Below are positions 61,601 through 63,945 of a stretch of 64,000 bases of DNA, piece by piece. Positions within the stretch are counted from its first letter, which is position 1, and every line of letters starts with the position of its first letter. The notes under the pieces were generated by a model, which worked only from the letters and a program-made list of their open reading frames with translations, had not been told where the DNA came from and ran no database searches. The position numbers and the translations under genes were made by a program. Source of the stretch: Cladocopium goreaui (lineage: Eukaryota > Sar > Dinophyceae > Suessiales > Symbiodiniaceae); the NCBI GenBank assembly GCA_947184155.2, contig CAMXCT020006168.1, positions 69,333 through 133,332 on the forward strand, read 5' to 3'.

Positions 61601-63945
61601 ACGCAGGGGGGGAAGTTTAAATAAAGAAGTAGAATGAGACATGGTATAGTGAACGCATGGGGGGGAGTTGATTATAAAATAAAGAAGTATAATGGAGACA
61701 ATGGTTAGTGGAACGCAGGGGGGGGGGAAATTTAAATAAAGAAATAGAATGGAGACAATGGTTAGTGGAACGCAGGGGGGGAAGTTTAAATAAAGAAGTA
61801 GAAAGGAGACAATGGTGGAACGCAGGGTGGGGGGAAGTTTAAATAAAGAAGTAGAATGGAAGTTTAAATAAAGAAGTAGAATGGAGACAATGGTATAGTG
61901 GAACGCAGGGGGGGGGAAGTTTAAATAAAGAAGTAGAATGGAGACAGTCGTTTAGTGGAACGCATGGGGGGGGGAAGTTTAAATAAAGAAGTAGAATGGA
62001 GACAATGGTATAGTGGAACGCAGGGGGGGGAAGTTGAAATAAAGAAGTAGAAAGGAGACAATTGTATGGTGGAACGCAGGGTGGGGGGAAGTTTAAATAA
62101 AGAAGTAGAATGGAGACAATTGTATGGTGCAACGCAGGGGGGGTGAGAGTTATTCAAGGGATAGGGTCGCAGGTGACCGGATAGTAGGGTCGCAAGTGAC
62201 CGGGTATAATAGGGTCACAAGTGACCGGATGATAGGGTCACAAGTGACCATGGTACCCTTCAGAGCTTCCTCAGAAATCTGACCAATAGGACCGCGACTG
62301 GTGGGTCCTGGAAATCCTCCTGGTGGCGACTAAGCAGAATCTGGGCGCCTCGGAGCATCAGATCTGGGTCAATTTATCCTGCTTGGGTCACTCAACCGAA
62401 GACCATGCTACATCCTGATCATCCTGACAGATGCGAAAAATATGCTGGCAGGAAAACCTCTGACAATCATCACTTCCTCAAGAGGTTGATCCAATTGTTG
62501 GCCCACCCAACTGTGGCCCCGGCTGAGGACGAGAGAAGCTCTTGCCTCTTCTGGAGTATGTAAATGATGTGTGGGAACGTGCCCAGGAGGGCCATCGGTT
62601 GTGATGTGGCGCCCAGGGTCGGTGTTCCATGGCAGATTCTGAGATCCCAGAACTCCAACAGCCCTTTGGCTTGGCAAAACCCTTGCTGCGCAGCTGAAAC
62701 CAGGAACTTGAAGACATCGCCTATCTGGACTACGTTGACTCCGTGATCTCGAGACGCTGCGGGAGGAAGCAAGGGAAGACCGAGCAGCTTGGCGTGGAAG
62801 ATCATGGAATGGGTTGAAGGCTGGAGGATGGTGCATAAACTACCTAAAGTCAACCAAAGATATCTAAAATCTAAAAGGGCTGGTTTATGGGGGCCCAGTG
62901 CCAGCTAGAAGTGAGAGGCGCCTTTTTTTTGGAAGCCTGTTTGCTACAAGTATCAAAATTGTTGCTGCTACTGCATTTGATCAAAGTTGGATGCTTACAC
63001 AAACATATTCAACATTGCCTGGTTATTCTGTTGCGTACAAAGTCAGACGTCTTTGTTTACCTAGAAGCATGGTACCAGTATTCAAAGCCATACTGGCATA
63101 CTGTTGTAGTTAATAGCTGGTTGGTGGTTTCAAACATTTTTTATTTTCCATTTCATATATGGGATTTCCATCCTTCCCATTGACGAACTCATATTTTTCA
63201 AGATGGTTATTGCACCACCAACCAGATAGGTATGAATCCGTATCATACTTGGTTGTTATGAAATACTGGTGTGGCTTCGCGGAAACTCCGAAACTCCAAA
63301 GAACCATCAAAGAACGATCTGGGCATTTGACCAGCAACGTGAGGCTTCGCAAATCCTGGACGCAGGCTGGACGGGAGGGGTGATTTCTCACATGGCTATG
63401 GGAAATTACCTTTTTGACATGCCGTGTTTGAATCAGTTTTCACTGGTGATGTTTGGGTGGAATGAGGGCGGGCTTTGTTGAGGGCATTAGTTTTTAATTA
63501 ACTTACTATCTTTTAGAATTGCTCAAAAGATTGTTTTTTGAGGTACGTAGTGGCTGTGCCAAAAAAAGCCTCCAGGCACAGGGAAAGTTGCAGGAAGTGG
63601 ACAGCCTTGCGTTCTGCCAAGAGCTCGCTCTACATGGCAGCGCTCCTTGGCTGTGGCCGAGCCGTGTTTCAAGGGATCCGCCCTGGTGGAGTGTGGAATT
63701 TGTTCTCAAACATGTGACGTGCATCAGCATGTCACATGAACAAGGCACAGACATGTGCAAAAACTGAGGAGATAGTTCTTTTTTCTAGATTATTATATAT
63801 AAATTATATGCTTAGTGAGTTAATCCTTAAAGCAATGTCTTTTCCTCCCCTTCAAGGCTCCCATTTGGGCCTTTGGTTGACTCCAGCCGGCAAGGAAAAG
63901 GATCTGACTTGGACGCTTCAACAATTGGACTGGTACATTGAAGAG
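31536..63945 (+). CDS. TRANK1/UvrD-like helicase with TPR-type repeats
   Basis: Envelope of a very long spliced gene, continuing past the window. Ordered exon motifs identify a superfamily 1 (UvrD/Rep) helicase of the TRANK1 type (TPR and ankyrin repeat-containing protein 1): motif I GRSGSGKT (36091), motif II VDEVQD (42632), motif III GDTSQT (43571), NYRSH (43681), ILALSHKGVVRLLELAFP (44184), AIAFGASQVILVPD (44917), motif V VLTVEEAKGLEFDD (45310), motif VI LYTAMTRTK (46901). From 49.5 kb the exons encode short paired helices with A/L/Y/F periodicity (EAARIYMKILPEG, DYKKAARLYEEA), as in the C-terminal repeats of TRANK1 proteins. The family is thought to unwind or translocate on nucleic acid; cellular role unknown here. 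Over 40 exons of 40-170 bp are spread over 32 kb. Confidence 0.8.
31754..31872. mobile_element. family B element with 4-bp target repeat
   Basis: TTGGTGGGTGGTTTGGAACA to CCACCACCAACCAG. TTAT before and after. Its 5' flank (GTGGTTAATAGTGG..., GATAATCAATGATTAAT) also precedes the copy at 51442, so the mobilised unit may be longer than the palindrome. Confidence 0.75.
32037..32078 (+). CDS. helicase gene exon (short)
   Basis: AG/G acceptor at GTGGCAG, donor GTACTA. Reads VVLEVLKARFCPSQ. It fits between ARYGA of the previous exon and TLASGTW of the next in family order. An earlier start at 32019 (LKLPWQ) is possible. Confidence 0.45.
32150..32465. repeat. TATA-rich low-complexity tract
   Basis: About 315 bp of ATATATA/ATATTATA variants inside an intron. 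Confidence 0.9.
32526..32583 (+). CDS. helicase gene exon
   Basis: CGCCCAG acceptor. Reads TLASGTWPELWKKEVGKPQ. The L-A-x-G-x-W motif with following basic residues is characteristic of this region of TRANK1-like proteins. Donor uncertain (possibly GA after CACAAG). Confidence 0.55.
32710..32778 (+). CDS. helicase gene exon
   Basis: TTCGTCAG acceptor, donor GTGGGC. Reads SEMLKNLAGELNVLWGQDLR FCP. L-x-V-L-W-x-x-x-x-x-F-x-P corresponds to the conserved I-L-W-E-V-A-x-x-F-S-P strand of the family. Confidence 0.55.
32913..32977 (+). CDS. helicase gene exon
   Basis: CTGAG/G acceptor, donor GTACGA. Reads IDMEYSREQKAFTEVIQIWH V. The Y-S-x-x-x-x-x-F-T-E-V-I-x-I-W block is a recognisable family signature. 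Confidence 0.65.
33188..33264 (+). CDS. helicase gene exon
   Basis: CCCAG/G acceptor. Reads AEDIQNKADTVLQQWRATDR KFEGGT, a charged helix. Donor uncertain. Confidence 0.5.
33606..33745 (+). CDS. helicase gene exon
   Basis: AGCCAG/G acceptor, GTTGTT donor just before a family A element. Reads VKKALRNQPLQKKGQTRYPR, SVAESELQDSPVAPWGRLEA, GQIWFK. The minus strand is also open, but the + frame follows the gene's direction and has clean splice sites. Confidence 0.5.
33757..33860. mobile_element. family A element, best-preserved copy
   Basis: 104 bp, nearly perfect palindrome: TACCCTCTGGTAATTTAACA to TGTTAAATTACCAGAGGGTA, with ATGGAAAATCACCATTTTTC and its inverse inside. TA at both edges. It sits 11 bp after an exon end. 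Confidence 0.85.
34127..34235 (+). CDS. helicase gene exon
   Basis: CCCCAG/G acceptor, GTTATG donor. Reads DVFSVRKFFTLDQQMLRSIT, MEDEHAGSSAEGFSPK. V-R-K-F-F-x-L-D-x-x-x-L-x-x-I matches the K-F-Y-x-L-T/S helix that precedes the helicase core in this family. Confidence 0.62.
34845..34917 (+). CDS. possible helicase gene exon
   Basis: GC-rich stretch reading PRSVLLDPSVEAPQKNSSSA. Splice sites weak (acceptor CCCAG/T or CTTAG/A). Confidence 0.3.
35137..35202 (+). CDS. helicase gene exon, just before motif I
   Basis: CCAGCAG/G acceptor and a strong GTAAGT donor. Reads FALRVSKREATVIEKQLGGD LW. F-x-x-x-V-S-x-x-E-x-x-x-I is the Q-motif-like strand-helix that leads into the P-loop. Confidence 0.65.
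35247..35351. mobile_element. family B element
   Basis: CTGGTTGGTGGTGTGGAACA to CTCAACCACCAACCAG with the complete core. Inside the intron between the pre-P-loop and P-loop exons. Confidence 0.78.
36061..36145 (+). CDS. helicase gene exon with Walker A (motif I)
   Basis: GGAAG/G acceptor, GTGAAA donor. Reads GPAIVIGRSGSGKTLCAVLK, SWEPGMIP. G-R-S-G-S-G-K-T is a perfect P-loop that binds ATP phosphates and Mg. A GAAGGGCCCTG word occurs twice here (36037 and 36057), so a near-cryptic acceptor lies 20 bp upstream. Confidence 0.8.
36901..37000 (+). CDS. helicase gene exon
   Basis: ATCCCAG acceptor. Reads SKQWTWATLDPWQADGAALV, PTGNGNELVHLHQ. The L-V-H-L-H-Q motif is the usual lead-in to the motif Ia strand in TRANK1-like helicases. 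The best donor is GC (CACCAG/GCGCTG). Confidence 0.6.
37459..37538 (+). CDS. helicase gene exon
   Basis: GGCCAG/G acceptor (an alternative at 37440 keeps the frame), donor GTCGGG. Reads VLEYFSNLQAQAAEATGLQT, KLLEQTR, a helix that follows motif Ia. Confidence 0.55.
37765..37835 (+). CDS. helicase gene exon
   Basis: Reads SERPSWWRRLPDTLKGLKTF, PLFLT. The F-P-L-F-L-T strand is conserved in the family just before the variable insert. Two other frames are open over part of the exon; the family match decides. Donor uncertain (GA or GC). Confidence 0.5.
38640..38895. repeat. 31-bp intronic minisatellite, about eight copies
   Basis: TTTTTGATGGTTGAATCATG TTAAATCCCAA repeated with 31-bp spacing. It ends about 50 bp before the next exon. 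Confidence 0.92.
38948..39076 (+). CDS. helicase gene exon
   Basis: GCAGAG/G acceptor, GTTGGT donor. Reads ARHGSPEPLPELLRGSLEKR, FFPRRHTGQLHPDKAPTSQD. L-L-x-G-S-L-x-x-x-F-F-P-R matches the L-D-x-S-L-x-x-P-F-F-P-R signature of the family. Confidence 0.7.
39230..39283. repeat. 11-bp ACCATATATTC tandem repeat
   Basis: Five copies abutting the left end of a family A element. Confidence 0.85.
39284..39389. mobile_element. family A element
   Basis: TACCCACTGGTAATTTAACG to GTTTACCAGAGGGTA. TA on both edges. Confidence 0.72.
39429..39567 (+). CDS. helicase gene exon
   Basis: GCGCCAG/G acceptor. Reads VLMAEAPDALDPISALREHH, RTAQRAQAVNQAKATSTWGP, PWAPRD. Ala-rich, probably a linker inside the helicase core. 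Donor GTGCCC is a reasonable guess. Confidence 0.5.
40136..40243 (+). CDS. helicase gene exon
   Basis: Reads TASSENQRKTEVDYELFKSK, FWPKISPHAAGSKID. E-V-x-Y-E-x-F-x-x-x-x-W-P-K is a diagnostic TRANK1-like strand. Acceptor GGCTCAG; donor uncertain. Confidence 0.65.
40279..40394. mobile_element. family B element with 13-bp flanking repeat
   Basis: GTTGGTGGTGACTGGAACAT to ACCACCAACCAG, flanked on both sides by TAGCTATGTGATG (40266-40278 and 40395-40407). The first three bases of the usual terminus are missing. The flanking sequence itself looks like part of a family A element (TACCCTCCGAGTCATCCGAC), so this may be a B-into-A insertion. Confidence 0.78.
40740..40810 (+). CDS. helicase gene exon
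   Basis: CCTGAG/G acceptor, GTGATG donor. Reads APRECDASLLWREIQSFIKG SYK. L-L-W-x-E-I-x-S-F-I-K-G-S is one of the most conserved blocks of TRANK1-type proteins. Confidence 0.75.
41312..41397 (+). CDS. helicase gene exon
   Basis: CCTGCAG/G acceptor, GTGGAA donor. Reads DTEEGHLSLALYEEVAKKAS, PGFEDHRR. L-S-L-x-x-Y-x-x-x-x-x-K-x-x-P-x-F is the family's next block after F-I-K-G-S. Confidence 0.68.
42160..42218 (+). CDS. helicase gene exon
   Basis: ACTTAG/G acceptor. Reads IYKAFEAYEQLRKEWNCFDR. I-Y-x-x-F-x-x-Y-x-x-x-x-x-x-x-x-F-D leads to the DEVQD exon in the family. The donor is not GT; GA after GACAG fits. Confidence 0.65.
42552..42667 (+). CDS. helicase gene exon with motif II (DEVQD)
   Basis: CTGCAG/G acceptor, GTGGCA donor. 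Reads MDVSFHVLKELKKRPYVGPP, IHSVAVDEVQDLAQMLGL. V-D-E-V-Q-D is Walker B of UvrD-type helicases; the Asp-Glu pair coordinates Mg and activates water. Confidence 0.82.
42722..42790. repeat. TATA-rich tract
   Basis: ATATATATATATATAATTAT and similar words in the intron after the DEVQD exon. Confidence 0.85.
43556..43698 (+). CDS. helicase gene exon with motifs III and IV
   Basis: CACCAG/G acceptor. Reads ELFITGDTSQTVSRAVDFRF, CDLRSLFHHFEVAVPELDQL, IINYRSH. G-D-T-S-Q-T is motif III (contacts ATP base and DNA). F-R-F-x-D-L-R-S-L-F is specific to the TRANK1 type. N-Y-R-S-H is motif IV. Donor around 43698 not GT. Confidence 0.82.
43770..43812. repeat. AATA/TATA microsatellite
   Basis: AAATAAATAAATAAATATAT in the intron following motif IV. 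Confidence 0.8.
44184..44357 (+). CDS. helicase gene exon
   Basis: TGCGAG/G acceptor, GTATGA donor. Reads ILALSHKGVVRLLELAFPHA, IDKLQPDEGHRDGQKPVVVD, DVPLEVRPGLLDRWWGFR. I-L-x-L-x-x-x-V-V-x-L-L-x-x-x-F-P-x-x-x-D-K-L-x-P-x-x-G is highly typical of the family. Confidence 0.8.
44915..44958 (+). CDS. helicase gene exon (short)
   Basis: GTGCAG/G acceptor. Reads AIAFGASQVILVPDS. F-G-A-x-Q-V-I-L-V is the conserved strand before motif V. The frame hits a stop right after, so the exon must end near GACTCGG, probably at a GA donor. Confidence 0.65.
45256..45351 (+). CDS. helicase gene exon with motif V
   Basis: CCCCCAAG/G acceptor, GC donor (GATGAC/GCTGAG). Reads VRNEESRARLPPALRNCLVL, TVEEAKGLEFDD. 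T-V-x-E-A-K-G-L-E-F-D-D is motif V (DNA and ATP contact). Confidence 0.8.
45982..46028 (+). CDS. helicase gene exon (short)
   Basis: TTGAG/G acceptor, GC donor (GAGCA/GCTGAG). Reads DCILVNFFRDSNYKE. It continues motif V in phase: FDD+DCILVNFFRDS matches the family's D-V-L-L-Y-N-F-F-x-D-S. Confidence 0.72.
46291..46342 (+). CDS. helicase gene exon (short)
   Basis: TCTGGAG/G acceptor. Reads WQTVKIFLQELLDEDSK, joining in phase to the previous exon as KEQ-WQTV. Donor probably GC after TCCAAG. Confidence 0.6.
46830..46930 (+). CDS. helicase gene exon with motif VI
   Basis: CCGCTAG/G acceptor, GTCACC donor. Reads DSESKRPRFDRLRHTLLCSE, LKHLYTAMTRTKH. L-Y-T-A-M-T-R-T-K is motif VI with its arginine finger. 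C-S-E-L-K-x-L-Y is shared with TRANK1. Confidence 0.8.
47176..47242 (+). CDS. helicase gene exon, end of helicase core
   Basis: GTTGAG/G acceptor, GTAAGC donor. Reads LLIIEEDKEQADMDGPWDVP QN. Joined in phase to the motif VI exon it gives TRTKHV-LLIIEED, the expected last strand. The next exon is at 49471 in phase 0. Confidence 0.72.
47624..48868 (+). CDS. LAGLIDADG endonuclease-like protein in an intron
   Basis: 414 codons without introns, inside the intron 47243-49470 of the helicase gene and on the same strand. Two LAGLIDADG motifs: residues 101-109 LSGFFDGNG and 225-233 FCGFFDAEG, about 125 residues apart, the spacing of single-chain LAGLIDADG homing endonucleases or maturases. The last acidic position, which binds the catalytic metal, is Asn108 in motif 1 and Glu232 in motif 2, so motif 1 may be weakened. 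Residues ~10-25 are hydrophobic (VRAVGLLVVVSLV, possible signal or anchor). 43-66 is a short coiled coil; 345-400 is a basic helical C-terminal extension. No LAGLIDADG residue is broken by a stop or frameshift. Alternatives: intein-less RNA maturase or a domesticated DNA-binding protein. Confidence 0.75.
   Translation: MSRCRLSALVRAVGLLVVVSLVTEWHWAQSVAKPTVPVTASGYERRLGKFERRLARLEGLLDSIVRPPLKFVESSGKMYRLPLSATDAEIEECSADELAYLSGFFDGNGCVNLHKNGTIRLLVGQSVRGLDVLLRFRRAFGGGIYRLSDGCGRTNPRISWTITGAAAKQAALLLARNSLTKKSQLCLAMNGNVAKERRSLARCQLKEFKAADTVPHNFSITWQYFCGFFDAEGYVKVRPDANCIELELWQKHRSILRRLLSFLENEGLDSWRIHHSRNESSLLRCSTTDVSKQTLCRLLANGLSFKGEQAQIALQLNASNRGEIREKLFQLSGQQGRYIRLDSDGMERSAEIKRQRKRIHRCRDEAGLKALSEKLRRLQKEHRLENLQYTCRLMSSDIRRMLNEGASLKPIDHI
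48870..49470. other. rest of the endonuclease-bearing intron
   Basis: No further + strand exon. A 190-codon minus-strand opening (49112-49684) reaches across the next helicase exon and is not supported by any family. Confidence 0.4.
49471..49509 (+). CDS. helicase gene exon (short)
   Basis: TTGATAG/G acceptor, GTGAAC donor. Reads ADHMFELWKKMDL. Phase 0 join from PQN. F-x-x-W-x-x-x-x-L-V is the family's first block after the helicase core. Confidence 0.6.
49778..49875 (+). CDS. helicase gene exon
   Basis: CCTTTAG/G acceptor, phase 0. Reads ARHLIHEHAGKNRGKDSWCN, MGHNLMKRRGSPLN. W-x-x-x-G-x-x-L-M-K-R matches the W-x-x-x-G-x-x-x-M-x-x-x-x-x-x-x-A-x-x-C-F repeats of TRANK1. Confidence 0.55.
50104..50219 (+). 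CDS. helicase gene exon, helical repeat
   Basis: GCTCAG/G acceptor (a start at 50092 is possible), GC donor (CAAGAG/GCTGAA). Reads QLYRQAQSAFQRGEDENMAK, ICEAYILAQEAARTMEEQE: paired amphipathic helices. Confidence 0.6.
50498..50595 (+). CDS. helicase gene exon, helical repeat
   Basis: ACTGTAG/G acceptor, GTGGCT donor. Reads VRLFQEAAELFGQRGAQEEQ, AQCLLQGQRPLQ. Phase 0 to the next exon. Confidence 0.68.
50870..50929 (+). CDS. helicase gene exon, helical repeat
   Basis: CCTGCAG/G acceptor, phase 0. Reads AAKIFEELGDKIKAGQLLG, a canonical TPR-like A-x-x-x-x-E-x-x-x-D-x-x-x-A-x-x-L pair. Donor GTGGAC. Confidence 0.68.
51442..51562. mobile_element. family B element
   Basis: CTGGTTGGTGGTTTGGAACA to AAACCACCAACCAG. 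It shares its left flank (AGTGGTTAAT, GATAATCAATGATTAAT) with the copy at 31754. Confidence 0.78.
51652..51750 (+). CDS. helicase gene exon, helical repeat
   Basis: CCACCAG/G acceptor, GC donor (CTGCAA/GCTGAG). Reads AAQAYVVAGDYKKAARLYEE, AQHVREAVENFLQ. Two clear TPR-type helix pairs. Confidence 0.72.
52201..52319 (+). CDS. helicase gene exon
   Basis: TTTCAAG/G acceptor, GTGGCA donor. Reads DDVDNVKRLVSEAHSNDTLS, TEECFRYLQDRALEYHCWD. Confidence 0.6.
52539..52629 (+). CDS. helicase gene exon, helical repeat
   Basis: ACACAG/G acceptor, GTGTAA donor. Reads DTDAHDVAGELFFKEGNYEQ, AASCFQSLGP. A TPR-like A-x-x-L-F-F-x-x-G-N-Y-E-x-A-A-x-C-F. Confidence 0.68.
52812..52924 (+). CDS. helicase gene exon, helical repeat
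   Basis: GAGAAG/G acceptor, GTTCAA donor. Reads ISDWEKSFLASRIQLQLRSA, GLLQEEAKCHLETGPW. Confidence 0.55.
53112..53162 (+). CDS. helicase gene exon (short), helical repeat
   Basis: GTCCCAG/G acceptor, GTGAAG donor. Reads YLKLGQPLLAADRLSA. An earlier start at 53093 in another frame is less likely. Confidence 0.42.
53386..53447 (+). CDS. helicase gene exon, helical repeat
   Basis: GGCCCAG/G acceptor, GTACAA donor. Reads GELLQAANLYSELQAMARDR. Confidence 0.55.
53511..53623 (+). CDS. helicase gene exon
   Basis: Strong GTATGT donor; acceptor less clear. Reads RSPHIRNDLIAAKEEVKEVK, CCRAILEPLGSCW. Confidence 0.48.
53903..53966 (+). CDS. helicase gene exon
   Basis: CACCTCAG/G acceptor. Reads MQRIDENDLMLQRCIRLHQ. 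Donor probably GC after CCAGAG. Confidence 0.5.
54199..54290 (+). CDS. possible helicase gene exon
   Basis: Reads VSFQQVEAHHFRHFINFFKA, CEGQKSIGYEQ, helical and charged like its neighbours, but splice sites are weak. Confidence 0.3.
54441..54528 (+). CDS. helicase gene exon, helical repeat
   Basis: CCTCTCAG/G acceptor, GTGAGG donor. Reads LGEWRSAAQLLEKTDAAQNL, ATAVAYYEQ. Phase 0 into the next exon. Confidence 0.68.
54578..54700 (-). mobile_element. family C inverted-repeat element
   Basis: Inverse orientation of the copy at 30389. It shares TTTTTGAGGGAATATCCCCA, ATATGGCCTA and a GATGGAGCTACG-type end (CGTAGCTCCATC). Confidence 0.65.
55166..55261 (+). CDS. helicase gene exon, helical repeat
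   Basis: ACGGTCAG/G acceptor, GC donor (CACAAG/GCGCGT). Reads VKCFEEAGRVCERLTPKDMD, GNPNVNNRWLHK. Joined to the previous exon it gives AVAYYEQ-VKCFEEAG, a continuous helix pair. Confidence 0.7.
55460..55609 (+). CDS. helicase gene exon, helical repeat
   Basis: TTCTTCAG/G acceptor, phase 0. Reads ALQLYREGGHTAKQLRVLEH, LGQWQARNGFDVGLLQHSLA, AFQKLQLLPG. Donor around 55609 uncertain. Confidence 0.62.
56019..56120. mobile_element. family B element
   Basis: CTGGTTGGTGGTTTGAAACA to TATACCACTAACCAG with the core TTGGGAATAGTAATCCCAAC. Confidence 0.75.
56152..56282 (+). CDS. helicase gene exon, helical repeat
   Basis: GATCTCAG/G acceptor 31 bp after a family B copy. Reads ECGQLARKLKDFPRAAEFFL, KVLDFNAAVESRLDAKDAAD. 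Donor uncertain. Confidence 0.65.
56500..56582 (+). CDS. helicase gene exon
   Basis: TGTCCAG/G acceptor, GTGCTT donor. Reads DFGGAHSLLKSTSFLGSTGI, DEMKLEI. The other two frames have stops. Confidence 0.52.
56780..56838 (+). CDS. helicase gene exon, helical repeat
   Basis: GCTGGAG/G acceptor, GTAAAC donor. Reads LQKYGEAARIYMKILPEG, half of a TPR. Confidence 0.65.
56950..57005. repeat. ATATTAATATC short tandem repeat
   Basis: Four copies of an ATCATATTAAT-type word. Confidence 0.75.
57029..57123. mobile_element. family B element, strongly diverged
   Basis: CTGGTTAGTGATTTGGAATA to AACAGCACCAACCAG; only the termini and general length are kept. Confidence 0.5.
57305..57370 (+). CDS. helicase gene exon, helical repeat
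   Basis: ATCCCAG/G acceptor. Reads AERAKMALKAFELAMKCKKI. Donor GC at 57371 or GT at 57383. Confidence 0.6.
57963..58035 (+). CDS. helicase gene exon, helical repeat
   Basis: CACGGCAG/G acceptor, GTGGAC donor. Reads ALQYFLEVADAEQICEQLMK, LETL. Confidence 0.65.
58563..58641 (+). CDS. helicase gene exon, helical repeat
   Basis: TCCCCAG/G acceptor, GTCCAG donor. Reads KHLAAVAAASILGEPVKAIQ, LLDQKP. Confidence 0.58.
58789..58862 (+). CDS. helicase gene exon before the 3.4-kb intron
   Basis: TCACTAG/G acceptor, GTACAT donor. The only frame open to the donor reads SQLKRFKLVVETLGASELPQ, KSDQLK. Bases 58830-58859 of this exon recur at 62258-62287, the 3' end of the following intron. Confidence 0.62.
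59029..59338. repeat. 52-bp tandem repeat, six copies
   Basis: AAGCTTCATTTTTGAAGGAA is found at 59070, 59122, 59174, 59226 and 59278, exactly 52 bp apart. The second halves alternate between TTTTTGAGTTTGG and TTTTAGAGCTTCG, suggesting an older 104-bp unit. Confidence 0.92.
59344..59432. repeat. TATC and TATCT microsatellite
   Basis: (TATC)n then (TTATC)n between the 52-bp and 56-bp arrays. Confidence 0.92.
59433..62150. repeat. ~56-bp G-run minisatellite with higher-order units
   Basis: Unit: GGTTTAGTGGAACGCAGGGG GGGGAAGTTTAAATAAAGAA GTAGAATGGAGACAAT, about 45-50 copies over 2.7 kb. Each copy has one run of 5-9 Gs. Variants (GGTATAG, GCTTTAG, CACGGGG, truncated GGAAGTTTAAAT) recur in the same order 1028 bp apart (for example the short AATGGAGACAGGGGGG unit at 59701 and 60729), so blocks of several units were duplicated together. 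Minus-strand openings here are repeat artefacts. Confidence 0.95.
62157..62250. repeat. ~24-bp GGGTCACAAGTGACC repeat, four copies
   Basis: ATAGGGTCGCAGGTGACCGG, TAGGGTCGCAAGTGACCGGG, TAGGGTCACAAGTGACCGGA and TAGGGTCACAAGTGACCATG follow one another. The same word stands near the left end of the insertion (58868 inverted, 58922 direct, 58991 inverted). GGTCACNNGTGACC is itself palindromic. Confidence 0.88.
62290..62366 (+). CDS. helicase gene exon after the 3.4-kb intron
   Basis: CCAATAG/G acceptor, phase 0 with the exon ending at 58862. Reads DRDWWVLEILLVATKQNLGA, SEHQ. Donor uncertain (GA after CATCA). Confidence 0.58.
62712..62830 (+). CDS. possible helicase gene exon, frame ambiguous
   Basis: Two frames are open: EDIAYLDYVDSVISRRCGRK and, downstream, DLETLREEAREDRAAWRGRS. 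Coding-like composition; splice sites not fixed. Confidence 0.35.
63117..63225. mobile_element. family B element with 4-bp target repeat
   Basis: CTGGTTGGTGGTTTCAAACA to TTGCACCACCAACCAG, flanked by ATAG on both sides. Confidence 0.78.
63313..63379 (+). CDS. helicase gene exon
   Basis: Reads TIWAFDQQREASQILDAGWT GG up to a GTGATT donor. Acceptor weak (CAAAG/A). Confidence 0.5.
63576..63685 (+). CDS. helicase gene exon, frame ambiguous
   Basis: GCCTCCAG/G acceptor, GTGGAG donor. Open as AQGKLQEVDSLAFCQELALH... and as HRESCRKWTALRSAKSSLYM AALLGCGRAVF. The second looks more helical and repeat-like. Confidence 0.5.
63857..63945 (+). CDS. helicase gene exon at the right edge
   Basis: TTCAAG/G acceptor, GTACAC donor. 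Reads SHLGLWLTPAGKEKDLTWTL, QQLDWYIEE. The gene continues beyond the window. Confidence 0.6.

Larger units (their letters stand above)
58830..62287 (+). mobile_element. introner-like insertion carrying a minisatellite
   Basis: A 30-bp direct repeat (from CTTCAGAGCTTCCTCAGAAA to CTGACCAAT) stands at 58830-58859 and 62258-62287. Just inside, the left end GGTACATTGGTCGCTTGTGA and the right end TCACAAGTGACCATGGTACC are inverse copies over about 25 bp. The splice donor GT lies in the left terminus (58863) and the acceptor AG/G sits right after the second direct repeat (62288-62289). Between the ends are a 52-bp repeat, TATC repeats and a ~56-bp G-run minisatellite. Confidence 0.7.

Noticed and set aside
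61227-62157. Minus-strand ORFs of repeated LLYLNFPPPC
   Set aside because: They are translations of the G-run minisatellite on the opposite strand; frames break with each change in G-run length.
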